Source of the DNA: Streptomyces pinistramenti
GTDB lineage: Bacteria; Actinomycetota; Actinomycetes; Streptomycetales; Streptomycetaceae
Length of the DNA: 64,000 nt
Reading direction: 5' to 3'
Assembly (NCBI RefSeq): GCF_020564935.1
Contig: NZ_JAJCXB010000017.1
Location: forward strand, 1 to 64,000
A program made the position numbers and the translations under genes. Position 1 is the first letter of the stretch; every line of letters begins with the position of its first letter. Of the stretch, positions 27,975 through 36,586 are shown in pieces. The notes under the pieces are model-generated. The model made no database searches. It worked only from the letters and a program-made list of their open reading frames with translations, and was not told the origin of the DNA.

Positions 27975-28427
27975 CTACTCGCCGCGCTTGGGGCGCCACA
28001 CCACCAGCGCGCTGGTCTGCTGCACGTCTTGGTACGGCACCAGGTCGCGGCGGTAGGAGGCGTGCACCGCCGCCTCGCGCTGCTGCATCGCGCTGGCCGC
28101 GCCCTCCAGGGCGCCCTGGAGTTCGGCGACCCGCTGCTGGAGCGCGGCGACCTGGTTCTCCAGCTCGATGATGCGCTTGATGCCGGCGAGGTTGATGCCC
28201 TCGTCCTGGGACAACTGCTGCACCGTGCGGAGCAGTTCGATGTCCCGGGCGGAATAGCGGCGGCCCCGCCCGGCCGTGCGGTCGGGCGAGACCAGGCCCA
28301 GCCGGTCGTACTGCCGCAGGGTCTGCGGATGCAGGCCGGAGAGCTGAGCCGCGACGGAGATGACGTACACCGGCGAATCTTCGGTCAGTTCATACGGGTT
28401 CCGACGATGCCCGCCCCGGCTGTCCAT
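27975..28427 (-). CDS. hspR: Heat-shock repressor HspR (MerR family)
   Basis: A 150-residue repressor. The MerR-type winged helix reads PVYVISVAAQLSGLHPQTLR (residues 19-38), followed by QYDRLGLVSPDRTAGRGRRY and the ARDIELLRTVQQLSQDEGIN helix. A C-terminal coiled coil (IELENQVAALQQRVAELQG) gives dimerisation. In Streptomyces, HspR binds HAIR sites and uses DnaK as co-repressor. It starts one base after the dnaJ stop codon, so it is the last gene of dnaK-grpE-dnaJ-hspR and is autoregulated through the operon promoter. HAIR sites are present upstream of both dnaK and clpB. Confidence 0.96.
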   Translation of the reverse strand: MDSRGGHRRNPYELTEDSPVYVISVAAQLSGLHPQTLRQYDRLGLVSPDRTAGRGRRYSARDIELLRTVQQLSQDEGINLAGIKRIIELENQVAALQQRVAELQGALEGAASAMQQREAAVHASYRRDLVPYQDVQQTSALVVWRPKRGE

Positions 28428-28428
28428 C

Positions 28429-29616
28429 TCAAGCTCCCTTCGCGGCCTGGAACAGCTCTGCCCGCGGATCCTCTCCCGCGGTCGCCTCGCGATAGGTCTC
28501 CAGCGACTCCTTCGCCTTGTCGCCGAGTTCCTGGGGAACGACCACCTCTATGGTGACCAGGAGGTCACCGCGGGTGCCGTCCTTGCGGGCCGCGCCCTTG
28601 CCCCGGGCCCGCATGGTGCGTCCGTTGGGAGTGCCGGGCGCGATCTTCAGCGTCACCGGCGGGCCGCCCAGCGTCGGCACCCGCACCTCGCCGCCGAGTG
28701 CGGCCTCCGGGAAGGTCACCGGCACCGTGACGGTGAGGTTGTCGCCCTTGCGGCCGAAGACGGGGTGACTGTCGACGTGGACCACGACGTACAGGTCGCC
28801 CGCCGGGCCGCCCTGTTCACCGGGAGTGCCCTTGCCGCGCAGCCGGATGCGCTGCCCGTCGGACACCCCGGCCGGGATGCGGACCTGCATCGTGCGCGCG
28901 CTCGTCGCCCGGCCGCTGCCCTTGCAGACCTCGCACGGGTCCTGGGCGATCAGGCCCCGGCCCTTGCAGTCGGCGCACGGATCGGTGAGCGAGAAGCCGC
29001 CGCCCGCGCCCCGGCTGACCTGCCCGGTGCCGACGCAGGTCGGGCAGACCCGCGGCGTACCGTTTTTGTCGCCGGTACCCGAGCACGCCTTGCACGGCGC
29101 CTGGCTGGACATCCGCAGCGGGACCGTGGCCCCGTCCACCGCCTCGGTGAAGCTGAGCGTCACCTCGGACTCGACGTCCTGGCCGCGGCGCGGCTGGGTA
29201 CGCGTCCCGGCGCCGCCGCGGTTGAAGAGGCCGCCGAAGACGTCCCCGAGCCCGCCGCCGAAGCCGCCGGCGCCGCCGCCCTGCCCTTGTCCCTGGCCCT
29301 GCGAGCCGCCGAAGAGGTCGCCCAGGTCGAAGTTGAAGCTGCCGCCGCCCGCGCCGGGGCCCGGCCGGTAGCCGCCGTTGCCGAACAGCGCCCGCGCCTC
29401 GTCGTACTCCTTGCGGCGCTTGGGGTCGCCGAGGATGTCGTTCGCCTCGGAGATCTCCTTGAAGCGCTCCTCGGCCCTGGCGTCACCGGTGTTCGCGTCC
29501 GGATGGTTCTCCCGGGCGAGCTTGCGGTACGCCTTCTTGATCTCGGCGTCGGTGGCGTCCTTCGGGACGCCGAGGACCTTGTAGTAGTCCTTCTCGACGA
29601 AGTCCTTGGTGCTCAT
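28429..29616 (-). CDS. dnaJ: Chaperone DnaJ
   Basis: A 395-residue Hsp40 co-chaperone that stimulates DnaK ATPase activity and delivers unfolded substrates. It has a J domain (residues 9-75) with the HPD tripeptide in ENHPDANTGD, and a Gly-rich linker with GGGAGGFGGGLGDVFGG. Four zinc-binding C-x-x-C-x-G-x-G repeats (CKACSGTG, CPTCVGTG, CADCKGRG, CEVCKGSG) lie at about 170-235, and a C-terminal peptide-binding domain follows. It is a full-length class I DnaJ. It lies 45 nt downstream of grpE and one base before hspR. Confidence 0.97.
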   Translation of the reverse strand: MSTKDFVEKDYYKVLGVPKDATDAEIKKAYRKLARENHPDANTGDARAEERFKEISEANDILGDPKRRKEYDEARALFGNGGYRPGPGAGGGSFNFDLGDLFGGSQGQGQGQGGGAGGFGGGLGDVFGGLFNRGGAGTRTQPRRGQDVESEVTLSFTEAVDGATVPLRMSSQAPCKACSGTGDKNGTPRVCPTCVGTGQVSRGAGGGFSLTDPCADCKGRGLIAQDPCEVCKGSGRATSARTMQVRIPAGVSDGQRIRLRGKGTPGEQGGPAGDLYVVVHVDSHPVFGRKGDNLTVTVPVTFPEAALGGEVRVPTLGGPPVTLKIAPGTPNGRTMRARGKGAARKDGTRGDLLVTIEVVVPQELGDKAKESLETYREATAGEDPRAELFQAAKGA

Positions 29617-29661
29617 CCCCGACGTCCCTCCTTCCGCGTCTTCTTCTCTTGCGTCCGCACG

Positions 29662-30339
29662 TCAGCCCTCGTCCGGGCCACCGTTTTCCTCGTCCGAAGG
29701 CTTGGCGTCCTCTTCGGAGGCGGACTTGGTGCCCTGGGCGCCCGGCTGCGGCTCGGCGACGGCGACCCGCGCGGGGCGGATCGTTCGTTCACCGATGCGA
29801 TACCCGGGCTGCAGGATCGCCACGCACGTCGTCTCCGTGACGTCCGGCGCGTACGAATGCATCAGGGCTTCGTGGATCGTCGGGTCGAAGGGCTCGCCCT
29901 CCTTGCCGAACTGCTGGAGGCCCAGCTTGGCGACCACGGTCTCCAGCGATTCGGCCACCGACTTGAAGCCGCCGACCAGTTCGCCGTGCTCGCGGGCGCG
30001 GCCCACGTCGTCGAGGACGGGAAGGAGCTCGGACAGGAGGTTCGCCGCGGCGATCTCCTTGACCGTGACCCGGTCCCGCTCGACCCGGCGGCGGTAGTTC
30101 TGGTACTCCGCCTGGAGCCGCTGGAGGTCCGCGGTGCGCTCGTTGAGCGCCGTACGCACCTGGTCCAGCTGCGCCGTGAGCGCGATGTCGGATGTGTCGG
30201 GCTTGTCGTCCCCGGCCGGGGCCGAGCCCGCCTTGTCGGCGGACTCGGCACGCTGCGCCGCGTCGTCAGGGTTTCCTGCGGACTCGGTGCCGGAGGGGAC
30301 GTCGGGCTTCTCTTCGAAGCCCGGGGTCTCCTCCGTCAC
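29662..30339 (-). CDS. grpE: Nucleotide exchange factor GrpE
   Basis: A 225-residue dimeric exchange factor for DnaK. The start is GTG 30339, overlapping the dnaK stop by 4 nt (GTGA). A disordered acidic N-terminal tail (to about residue 60) precedes the long coiled coil ([29 protein letters not shown]). The conserved segment [16 protein letters not shown] and the C-terminal beta domain with [10 protein letters not shown] and [20 protein letters not shown] follow. A Glu/Asp-rich tail ends the protein. Length is typical for actinobacteria. Confidence 0.97.
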   Translation of the reverse strand: MTEETPGFEEKPDVPSGTESAGNPDDAAQRAESADKAGSAPAGDDKPDTSDIALTAQLDQVRTALNERTADLQRLQAEYQNYRRRVERDRVTVKEIAAANLLSELLPVLDDVGRAREHGELVGGFKSVAESLETVVAKLGLQQFGKEGEPFDPTIHEALMHSYAPDVTETTCVAILQPGYRIGERTIRPARVAVAEPQPGAQGTKSASEEDAKPSDEENGGPDEG

Positions 30340-32192
30340 GCGGCACCATCCTTCTTCGGCTTCTCGTCGTCGACGATCTCGGCGTCCACGACATCGTCCT
30401 CGGCCTTGGCCTGCTCGGCACCCGCGGCGCCCGCAGCACCCTCGGCACCGCCCGCGGCCTGGGCGTCGGCGTACATGGCCTGGCCCAGCTTCTGCGAGAC
30501 GGCGGCGACCTTCTCGGTGGCGGTGCGGATCTCGGCGGTGTCCTCGCCCTTGAGCTTTTCCTTCAGCTCGCCGACGGCGGCCTCGACCTCGGTCTTGACC
30601 TCGGCGGGGACCTTCTCCTCGTTGTCCTTGAGGAACTTCTCCGTCTGGTAGACGAGCTGCTCGCCCTGGTTACGGGACTCCGCGGCCTCGCGGCGCTTGG
30701 TGTCCTCGTCCGCGTACTGCTCCGCCTCCTGGCGCATGCGGTCGACCTCGTCCTTCGGCAGCGAGGAGCCGCCGGTGACGGTCATCTTCTGCTCCTTGCC
30801 CGTGCCCAGGTCCTTCGCGGTCACGTGCATGATGCCGTTGGCGTCGATGTCGAAGGAGACCTCGATCTGCGGGACGCCACGCGGGGCCGGCGGCAGACCG
30901 GTCAGCTCGAACATCCCGAGCTTCTTGTTGTACGCCGCGATCTCGCGCTCGCCCTGGTAGACCTGGATCTGCACGGAGGGCTGGTTGTCCTCGGCGGTGG
31001 TGAAGATCTCGGACCGCTTGGTCGGGATCGTCGTGTTCCGCTCGATGAGCTTGGTCATGATGCCGCCCTTGGTCTCGATACCAAGCGACAGCGGGGTGAC
31101 GTCCAGCAGGAGGACGTCCTTGACCTCACCCTTGAGGACACCGGCCTGGAGGGTGGCGCCGATGGCGACGACCTCGTCCGGGTTGACGCCCTTGTTGGCG
31201 TCCTTGCCGCCGGTCAGCTCCTTGACCAGCTCGGCGACGGCCGGCATGCGGGTCGAGCCGCCGACCAGGACCACGTGGTCGATCTCGGACAGGTTGATAC
31301 CCGCGTCCTTGATGACGTTGTGGAACGGGGTCTTGCAGCGGTCGAGCAGGTCCGAGGTGAGCTGCTGGAACTGCGAGCGCGTGAGCTTCTCGTCCAGGTG
31401 CAGCGGGCCCTCGGCGGAGGCGGTGATGTAGGGAAGGTTGATCGTCGTCTCGGTGGAGGACGACAGCTCGATCTTCGCCTTCTCGGCGGCCTCGCGCAGG
31501 CGCTGGAGCGCCATCTTGTCCTTGGCCAGGTCGACGCCGTGGCCGTTCTGGAACTGCTTGACCAGGTAGTCGACGACGCGCTGGTCCCAGTCGTCACCAC
31601 CGAGGTGGTTGTCACCGTTGGTGGCCTTCACCTCGACGACGCCGTCGCCGATCTCCAGCAGCGAGACGTCGAAGGTGCCGCCACCGAGGTCGAAGACCAG
31701 AATCGTCTGGTCTTCCTTCTCCAGGCCGTAGGCCAGCGCCGCCGCGGTGGGCTCGTTGACGATGCGCAGGACGTTCAGACCCGCGATCTCACCGGCCTCC
31801 TTGGTGGCCTGGCGCTCGGAGTCGTTGAAGTAGGCCGGGACGGTGACTACCGCGTCCACGACCTTCTCGCCCAGGTACGCCTCGGCGTCACGCTTGAGCT
31901 TCTGCAGGATGAAGGCGCTCATCTGCTGCGGGTTGAAGCTCTTGCCGTCGATGTCGATGTTCCAGTCGGTGCCCATGTGGCGCTTGACCGACCGGATGGT
32001 CCTGTCGACGTTGGTGACCGCCTGGCGCTTCGCGACCTCGCCGACCAGCACCTCGCCGTTCTTGGCGAAGGCGACAACGGACGGCGTGGTCCTGGCGCCC
32101 TCGGCGTTGGTGATGACGGTGGGCTCACCGCCTTCGAGAACACTGACGACGGAGTTCGTCGTGCCCAGGTCGATGCCGACCGCACGTGCCAT
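30336..32192 (-). CDS. dnaK: Chaperone DnaK (Hsp70)
   Basis: A 618-residue Hsp70. The ATPase domain begins with [19 protein letters not shown] and includes the phosphate-2 motif [19 protein letters not shown] and the adenosine motif [13 protein letters not shown] substrate-binding domain (about 380-540) follows the linker [15 protein letters not shown], and the C-terminus is an Ala/Gly/Asp-rich lid tail. It is the first gene of dnaK-grpE-dnaJ-hspR. Two HAIR elements lie immediately upstream. DnaK also acts as HspR's co-repressor, closing a feedback loop. Confidence 0.98.
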   Translation of the reverse strand: MARAVGIDLGTTNSVVSVLEGGEPTVITNAEGARTTPSVVAFAKNGEVLVGEVAKRQAVTNVDRTIRSVKRHMGTDWNIDIDGKSFNPQQMSAFILQKLKRDAEAYLGEKVVDAVVTVPAYFNDSERQATKEAGEIAGLNVLRIVNEPTAAALAYGLEKEDQTILVFDLGGGTFDVSLLEIGDGVVEVKATNGDNHLGGDDWDQRVVDYLVKQFQNGHGVDLAKDKMALQRLREAAEKAKIELSSSTETTINLPYITASAEGPLHLDEKLTRSQFQQLTSDLLDRCKTPFHNVIKDAGINLSEIDHVVLVGGSTRMPAVAELVKELTGGKDANKGVNPDEVVAIGATLQAGVLKGEVKDVLLLDVTPLSLGIETKGGIMTKLIERNTTIPTKRSEIFTTAEDNQPSVQIQVYQGEREIAAYNKKLGMFELTGLPPAPRGVPQIEVSFDIDANGIMHVTAKDLGTGKEQKMTVTGGSSLPKDEVDRMRQEAEQYADEDTKRREAAESRNQGEQLVYQTEKFLKDNEEKVPAEVKTEVEAAVGELKEKLKGEDTAEIRTATEKVAAVSQKLGQAMYADAQAAGGAEGAAGAAGAEQAKAEDDVVDAEIVDDEKPKKDGAA

Positions 32193-32210
32193 TTCGATTC
32201 CTCCAGCTGA

Positions 32211-32231
32211 CTTGAGTGGAACAGGCTCAAG
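32211..32231 (-). promoter_or_regulatory. HAIR element 1 upstream of dnaK
   Basis: CTTGAGT-N7-GCTCAAG, one base from the HspR consensus, only about 20 nt upstream of the dnaK start codon. Confidence 0.92.
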
Positions 32232-32263
32232 AGTGCAACACGGGATCCGAACCTGTCAACAGA

Positions 32264-32284
32264 CCTGAGTCGGACCCGCTCAAC
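32264..32284 (-). promoter_or_regulatory. HAIR element 2 upstream of dnaK
   Basis: On the plus strand it reads CCTGAGT-N7-GCTCAAC, a three-mismatch HAIR copy 53 bp upstream of element 1. Paired HAIRs suggest cooperative HspR binding over the promoter. Confidence 0.8.
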
Positions 32285-32525
32285 TTTTATGTCGCGCTTA
32301 TCGTCACCAGGGCTTTCCATCATGGCGTCCCGGTCGAATGCCGGCCGAATCCCGGTCGACCGGGAACGCCGGGACGACCGCGCAGGGTTGCCTGGGCGAC
32401 GCAGATCACCGGCCGGGCGGCTTCATGGGCTCGCGGATACTGGGTAACCTCAGCGCAGACCTGAAAAGTTACCGCTTAGTAGTCCCGCTCAGATTTCCGC
32501 TCTCGCAGGTTCGAGGAGCCCCCAA

Positions 32526-34808
32526 ATGCAACTCGCCGCGATCCTCGTGTCGCTGGTCCTCATCGCGGTCGGCGTCGCGCTGTTCGGCCGTGCCCTCGTG
32601 CAGATCTACCGGTTCGTACGGCTCGGCCAGCCCGTACCGGCCGGCACCCGCACCGACGAACCCGTGCAACGCACCGTCACCGTGGCCAAGGAATTCCTCG
32701 GCCACACCCGCATGAACCGCTGGGGCGTCGTCGGTGTGGCGCACTGGTTCGTGGCGGTGGGCTTCTTCTCGCTGCTGCTGACGATCGTCAACGCCATCGG
32801 CCAGCTCTTCACGTCCGACTGGCTGCTGCCGGTCATCGGCGAATGGGCGCCCTACAACGTCTTCGTCGAGTTCATCGGCACGATGACGGTCCTCGGCATC
32901 CTGGCCCTGATCGTCATCCGGCAGCTCAGCAAGCCCGGCAAGGCCGGCCGCAAGTCCCGCTTCGCGGGCTCCAATTTCGGCCAGGCGTACTTCGTCGAGG
33001 CCGTCATCCTCATCGTCGGCGTCTGCATCTTCATGCTGCACGCGCTCGAAGGCGCCCAGCACCACGTGGACAGCTACGAGGCGTCGTTCTTCCTCTCGTA
33101 CCCGGTGGTCGCGTGGCTGCGGGGCATGGACGTCGCCACGCTGCAGAACCTCACCTACTTCTTCGCCGGCCTCAAGATCGCGACGTCCTTCATCTGGATG
33201 ATCACGGTCGCGCTCAAGACCGACATGGGCGTGGCCTGGCACCGTTTCCTCGCCTTCCCCAACATCTGGTTCAAGCGCGAGGCGGACGGCGACGTCGCGC
33301 TCGGCGAGCTGAAGCCGATGACCAGCGCGGGCAAGCCGATCGACTTCGAGGACCCGGGCGAGGACGACCAGTTCGGCGTCTCGCAGATCGAGCACTTCTC
33401 CTGGAAGGGCATCCTCGACTTCTCCACCTGCACCGAGTGCGGCCGCTGCCAGTCCCAGTGCCCCGCCTGGAACACCGGCAAGCCGCTCTCCCCGAAGCTG
33501 CTGATCATGGCGCTGCGCGACCACTCGCACGCCAAGGCGCCCTACCTCCTGGCGGGCGGCGGCAAGGACGAAGAGGGCAACGAGAAGGCCACCGCCGAAC
33601 AGCTCGCCGACGTGCCGGCCGCGGCGCTGGCCGAGGCCGAGCGCCCGCTGATCGGCACGCTCGAAGAGGGCGGCGTCATCGACCCGGACGTCCTGTGGTC
33701 CTGCACCACCTGCGGCGCCTGCGTCGAGCAGTGCCCGGTCGACATCGAGCACATCGACCACATCGTCGACATGCGCCGCTACCAGGTCATGATCGAGTCC
33801 TCGTTCCCGTCCGAGGCGGGCACGATGCTCAAGAACCTGGAGAAGAAGGGCAATCCCTGGGGCCTGGCCAAGAAGCAGCGTCTGGCCTGGACGAAGGAGG
33901 TCGACTTCGAGGTCCCGGTCGTCGGCAAGGACGTCGAGGACCTGACCGAGGTCGAGTACCTCTACTGGGTCGGCTGCGCCGGTGCCCTGGAGGACCGCGC
34001 CAAGAAGACCACCAAGGCGTTCGCCGAGCTGCTGCACATCGCCGGCGTCAAGTTCGCGATCATGGGCGGCGACGAGAAGTGCACCGGTGACTCGCCGCGC
34101 CGCCTGGGCAACGAGTTCCTCTTCCAGCAGCTCGGCGCCGAGAACGTCGCGACGCTGAACGCGGCATTCGGCGAGTCCCTCAACGAGGAGGGCGAGGTGG
34201 ACGAGTCGACGAAGAAGCCCAGGTCGGCCAAGAAGATCGTCGCGACCTGCCCGCACTGCTTCAACACCATCGCCAACGAATACCCGCAGCTGGGCGGCGA
34301 ATTCGAGGTCATCCACCACACCCAGCTGCTCCAGCACCTCATCGACGAGGGCAAGCTGGTGCCGGTCACCCCCGTAGAGGGCCTGATCACGTACCACGAC
34401 CCCTGCTACCTCGGCCGCCACAACAAGGTCTACACACCGCCGCGCGAGATCATCGCCAAGGTGCCCGGCCTGCGGAACGAGGAGATGCACCGCCACAAGG
34501 AGCGCGGCTTCTGCTGCGGCGCGGGCGGCGCCCGGATGTGGATGGAAGAGCGCATCGGCAAGCGGATCAACAACGAGCGGGTCGACGAGGCGCTGTCCCT
34601 CAACCCGGACATCGTCTCCACCGCCTGCCCCTTCTGCCTCGTCATGCTCACCGACTCCGTCAACGGCAAGAAGAACGACGGCAAGGCGAAGGAATCCATC
34701 CAGGTCGTCGACGTCGCCCAGCTCCTGCTGGACTCCGTCAGGACCCCCGCCGACCCGGACGGCGAGCCCGCTGCCGAGGACGCACCGGAGCCCGAACCTG
34801 TGAAGTGA
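32526..34808 (+). CDS. Membrane (Fe-S) oxidoreductase with heterodisulfide-reductase-type CCG domains
   Basis: A 760-residue protein. The N-terminal 240 residues hold five or six transmembrane helices (nitrate-reductase-gamma/HdrE-like). Two 4Fe-4S ferredoxin motifs follow: CTECGRCQSQCPAW near residue 301 and CTTCGACVEQCP near 392. Two cysteine-rich CCG domains lie in the C-terminal half (CAGALEDRAK and CPHCF in the first; CYLGRH, FCCGAGGARMWMEE and CPFC in the second). It is predicted to move electrons between a cytoplasmic donor and the quinone pool. GAGGAG precedes ATG 32526. It is divergent from dnaK, and a perfect 17-bp terminator follows. Partner and substrate are unknown. Confidence 0.9.
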   Translation: MQLAAILVSLVLIAVGVALFGRALVQIYRFVRLGQPVPAGTRTDEPVQRTVTVAKEFLGHTRMNRWGVVGVAHWFVAVGFFSLLLTIVNAIGQLFTSDWLLPVIGEWAPYNVFVEFIGTMTVLGILALIVIRQLSKPGKAGRKSRFAGSNFGQAYFVEAVILIVGVCIFMLHALEGAQHHVDSYEASFFLSYPVVAWLRGMDVATLQNLTYFFAGLKIATSFIWMITVALKTDMGVAWHRFLAFPNIWFKREADGDVALGELKPMTSAGKPIDFEDPGEDDQFGVSQIEHFSWKGILDFSTCTECGRCQSQCPAWNTGKPLSPKLLIMALRDHSHAKAPYLLAGGGKDEEGNEKATAEQLADVPAAALAEAERPLIGTLEEGGVIDPDVLWSCTTCGACVEQCPVDIEHIDHIVDMRRYQVMIESSFPSEAGTMLKNLEKKGNPWGLAKKQRLAWTKEVDFEVPVVGKDVEDLTEVEYLYWVGCAGALEDRAKKTTKAFAELLHIAGVKFAIMGGDEKCTGDSPRRLGNEFLFQQLGAENVATLNAAFGESLNEEGEVDESTKKPRSAKKIVATCPHCFNTIANEYPQLGGEFEVIHHTQLLQHLIDEGKLVPVTPVEGLITYHDPCYLGRHNKVYTPPREIIAKVPGLRNEEMHRHKERGFCCGAGGARMWMEERIGKRINNERVDEALSLNPDIVSTACPFCLVMLTDSVNGKKNDGKAKESIQVVDVAQLLLDSVRTPADPDGEPAAEDAPEPEPVK

Positions 34809-34836
34809 CACCACGGAGCACCTCCGGCACCCGTCA

Positions 34837-34877
34837 GGCCACGGCCGGTCCCGCCCAGCGCGGGACCGGCCGTGGCC
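34837..34877. terminator. Hairpin terminator after the Fe-S oxidoreductase gene
   Basis: Perfect 17-bp stem (34837-34853 with 34861-34877) and a 7-nt loop, 29 nt beyond the stop codon. Confidence 0.9.
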
Positions 34878-34965
34878 GTTGCGCATCCGGCCCCCGGTCG
34901 CCAACTGCCGCCCTCCCCAAGGGAATTGCCTGCCCGACGGCGCCCGGCTCCGCGACCATGCCGCC

Positions 34966-35433
34966 ATGGACCGCCCCGCCGCCCCGCTCCCCCTGATACG
35001 CCCCGCCACCACGGCCGACGCACCGCAGATCGCGCACGTCCACCGTGAATCGCGCCGCGCCACCATGCCCTACCTCCCGCCCCAGCGCCGCGACCACGCC
35101 GCCGTCACCCGCTGGGCCCGCGAGACGCTGTTCACCACCTGCACCACCTGGGTGGCCACCCGCGGCCCGGACCTCATCGGCTACGCCGCCGTCCGCGATG
35201 ACCTGCTGGAACACCTCTACGTCCGCCCCGACGCGCTCCGCACCGGCACCGGCGGCCTGCTCCTCGACGCGGCCCGCACACACCGCCCCGACGGCCTCAC
35301 CCTGCACGTCTTCGCGCGCAACACCGCCGCCCGCGCCTTCTACGCGCGCCACGGCTTCACCGTCGTCGCCACCGGGGACGGCAGCAGCACCATGGAGGGC
35401 CTGCCCGAGCTGACCCTGGGGTGGACCCCGTAG
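34966..35433 (+). CDS. GNAT-family N-acetyltransferase
   Basis: A 155-residue acetyltransferase fold from ATG 34966 (MDRPAAPLPLIRPATTADAP); the upstream in-frame region is not conserved. The acetyl-CoA-binding segment LYVRPDALRTGTGGLLLDAA (RxxGxG-type loop at about 88-100) and the C-terminal NTAARAFYARHGF are clear. The predicted substrate is a small amine or an N-terminus. The ribosome site is weak, and no partner gene is adjacent except the Yip1-family gene 128 nt downstream. Confidence 0.85.
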   Translation: MDRPAAPLPLIRPATTADAPQIAHVHRESRRATMPYLPPQRRDHAAVTRWARETLFTTCTTWVATRGPDLIGYAAVRDDLLEHLYVRPDALRTGTGGLLLDAARTHRPDGLTLHVFARNTAARAFYARHGFTVVATGDGSSTMEGLPELTLGWTP

Positions 35434-35561
35434 GGGCCTGGCCGGTTTCCGCAGGTCGCGCTGTCCGGTTCCCCCTAGGGGATGTCACAGCTCGGCAGCA
35501 AAGCCCCTCCGGCGGACCCACGCCGTCACCGGGGGCCGCGCGAAGCAGGTACGTTCGATGA

Positions 35562-36512
35562 GTGGCTGGATTCAGGATGGGTCGCGGACGGGATCCCCGC
35601 TCCGCGCAGGACGGGCAGCAGCAGGGGCAGCAGGCACCGCACGGACAGCAAGGACCGTACGGGCAGCAGCCCCCGCCTCCGCATGGCCAGTGGCAGCAGC
35701 AGCCGCCGCAGCCGCAGTACGGCGGCCCGCCGCAGGGGCAGCCGGGCGGCCACGGCGAACCGGAGTACTTCGGCGACGGCGGCTACCAGCCGGCGCAGTC
35801 GTACGCGCCGTACACCGCCGACAACAACCCGGGCCACACCCAGCAGTTCAGCATGGGCGAGGCCCCGGACGCCTACGCCGAGCCGTACGGCGCCGCGCCC
35901 GGCCAGGGCCCCGACGACGGCTACGCCGACGGCGGCGTCTACCGCGCAGGCCAGACCACCGCACCGGCCGGCCCCCGGCTGCACTGGAAGCAGCTGCTGC
36001 CCGGCATCGTGCTGCGCCCCACCGCCACGTTCTGGCAGATGCGCGACCACCAGGTCTGGGCCCCCGCGCTGATCGTCACGTTCCTCTACGGCCTGCTCGC
36101 GGTCTTCGGCTTCGACAAGGCCCGCGAGGACGTGCTCAACTCCACCTTCGGCCAGAGCATCCCCTGGGTGCTGATCACCGCCGTGATGTTCATCATCGGC
36201 AGCCTGATCCTCGGCGCGGTCACCCACACCCTCGCCCGCCAGCTCGGCGGCGACGGCGCCTGGGCCCCGACCGTCGGCCTGTCCATGCTGATCATGACGA
36301 TCTCGGACGCGCCCCGGCTGCTGTTCGCGATGTTCCTCGGCGGCGACAGCCCGCTCGTCACGGTCCTGGGCTGGCTGACCTGGCTCGCCTCCGGTTACCT
36401 CCTCACCTCGATGGTGAGCAAGTCGCACGACCTGCCGTGGCCCAAGGCGCTGGGCGCCAGCGCCATCCAGCTGATCGCCCTGCTCGCCCTGGTGAAGCTC
36501 GGCACGCTGTAA
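35562..36512 (+). CDS. Yip1-domain membrane protein
   Basis: A 316-residue protein. Residues 1-130 are a disordered Gln/Pro/Gly-rich tail (QQGQQAPHGQQGPYGQQ, PPQPQYGGPPQGQPGGHG). Residues 140-316 contain about five transmembrane helices with the Yip1 pattern (LLPGIVLRPTATFWQMRDH, then LGAVTHTLARQLGGDGAW, ending LLALVKLGTL). Start GTG 35562 (VAGFRMGRGRD) is chosen over ATG 35577. Bacterial Yip1-domain proteins have no settled function. A long terminator separates it from the convergent GDSL hydrolase gene. Confidence 0.85.
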   Translation: MAGFRMGRGRDPRSAQDGQQQGQQAPHGQQGPYGQQPPPPHGQWQQQPPQPQYGGPPQGQPGGHGEPEYFGDGGYQPAQSYAPYTADNNPGHTQQFSMGEAPDAYAEPYGAAPGQGPDDGYADGGVYRAGQTTAPAGPRLHWKQLLPGIVLRPTATFWQMRDHQVWAPALIVTFLYGLLAVFGFDKAREDVLNSTFGQSIPWVLITAVMFIIGSLILGAVTHTLARQLGGDGAWAPTVGLSMLIMTISDAPRLLFAMFLGGDSPLVTVLGWLTWLASGYLLTSMVSKSHDLPWPKALGASAIQLIALLALVKLGTL

Positions 36513-36530
36513 CCGCCACCCCACACGTAC

Positions 36531-36573
36531 GGCCCAGGGCCCCGCTCCCCTTCCCGGAGCGGGGCCCTGGGCC
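36531..36573. terminator. Bidirectional hairpin terminator
   Basis: Perfect 18-bp stem (36531-36548 with 36556-36573) and a 7-nt loop between convergent genes. Confidence 0.9.
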
Positions 36574-36586
36574 TTCTCGTACGCGC

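Noticed and set aside
32469..35066. An 865-codon minus-strand frame opposite the Fe-S oxidoreductase gene
   Set aside because: Low-complexity Val/Leu/Asp-rich translation with no domain. The plus-strand gene has clear ferredoxin and CCG motifs.
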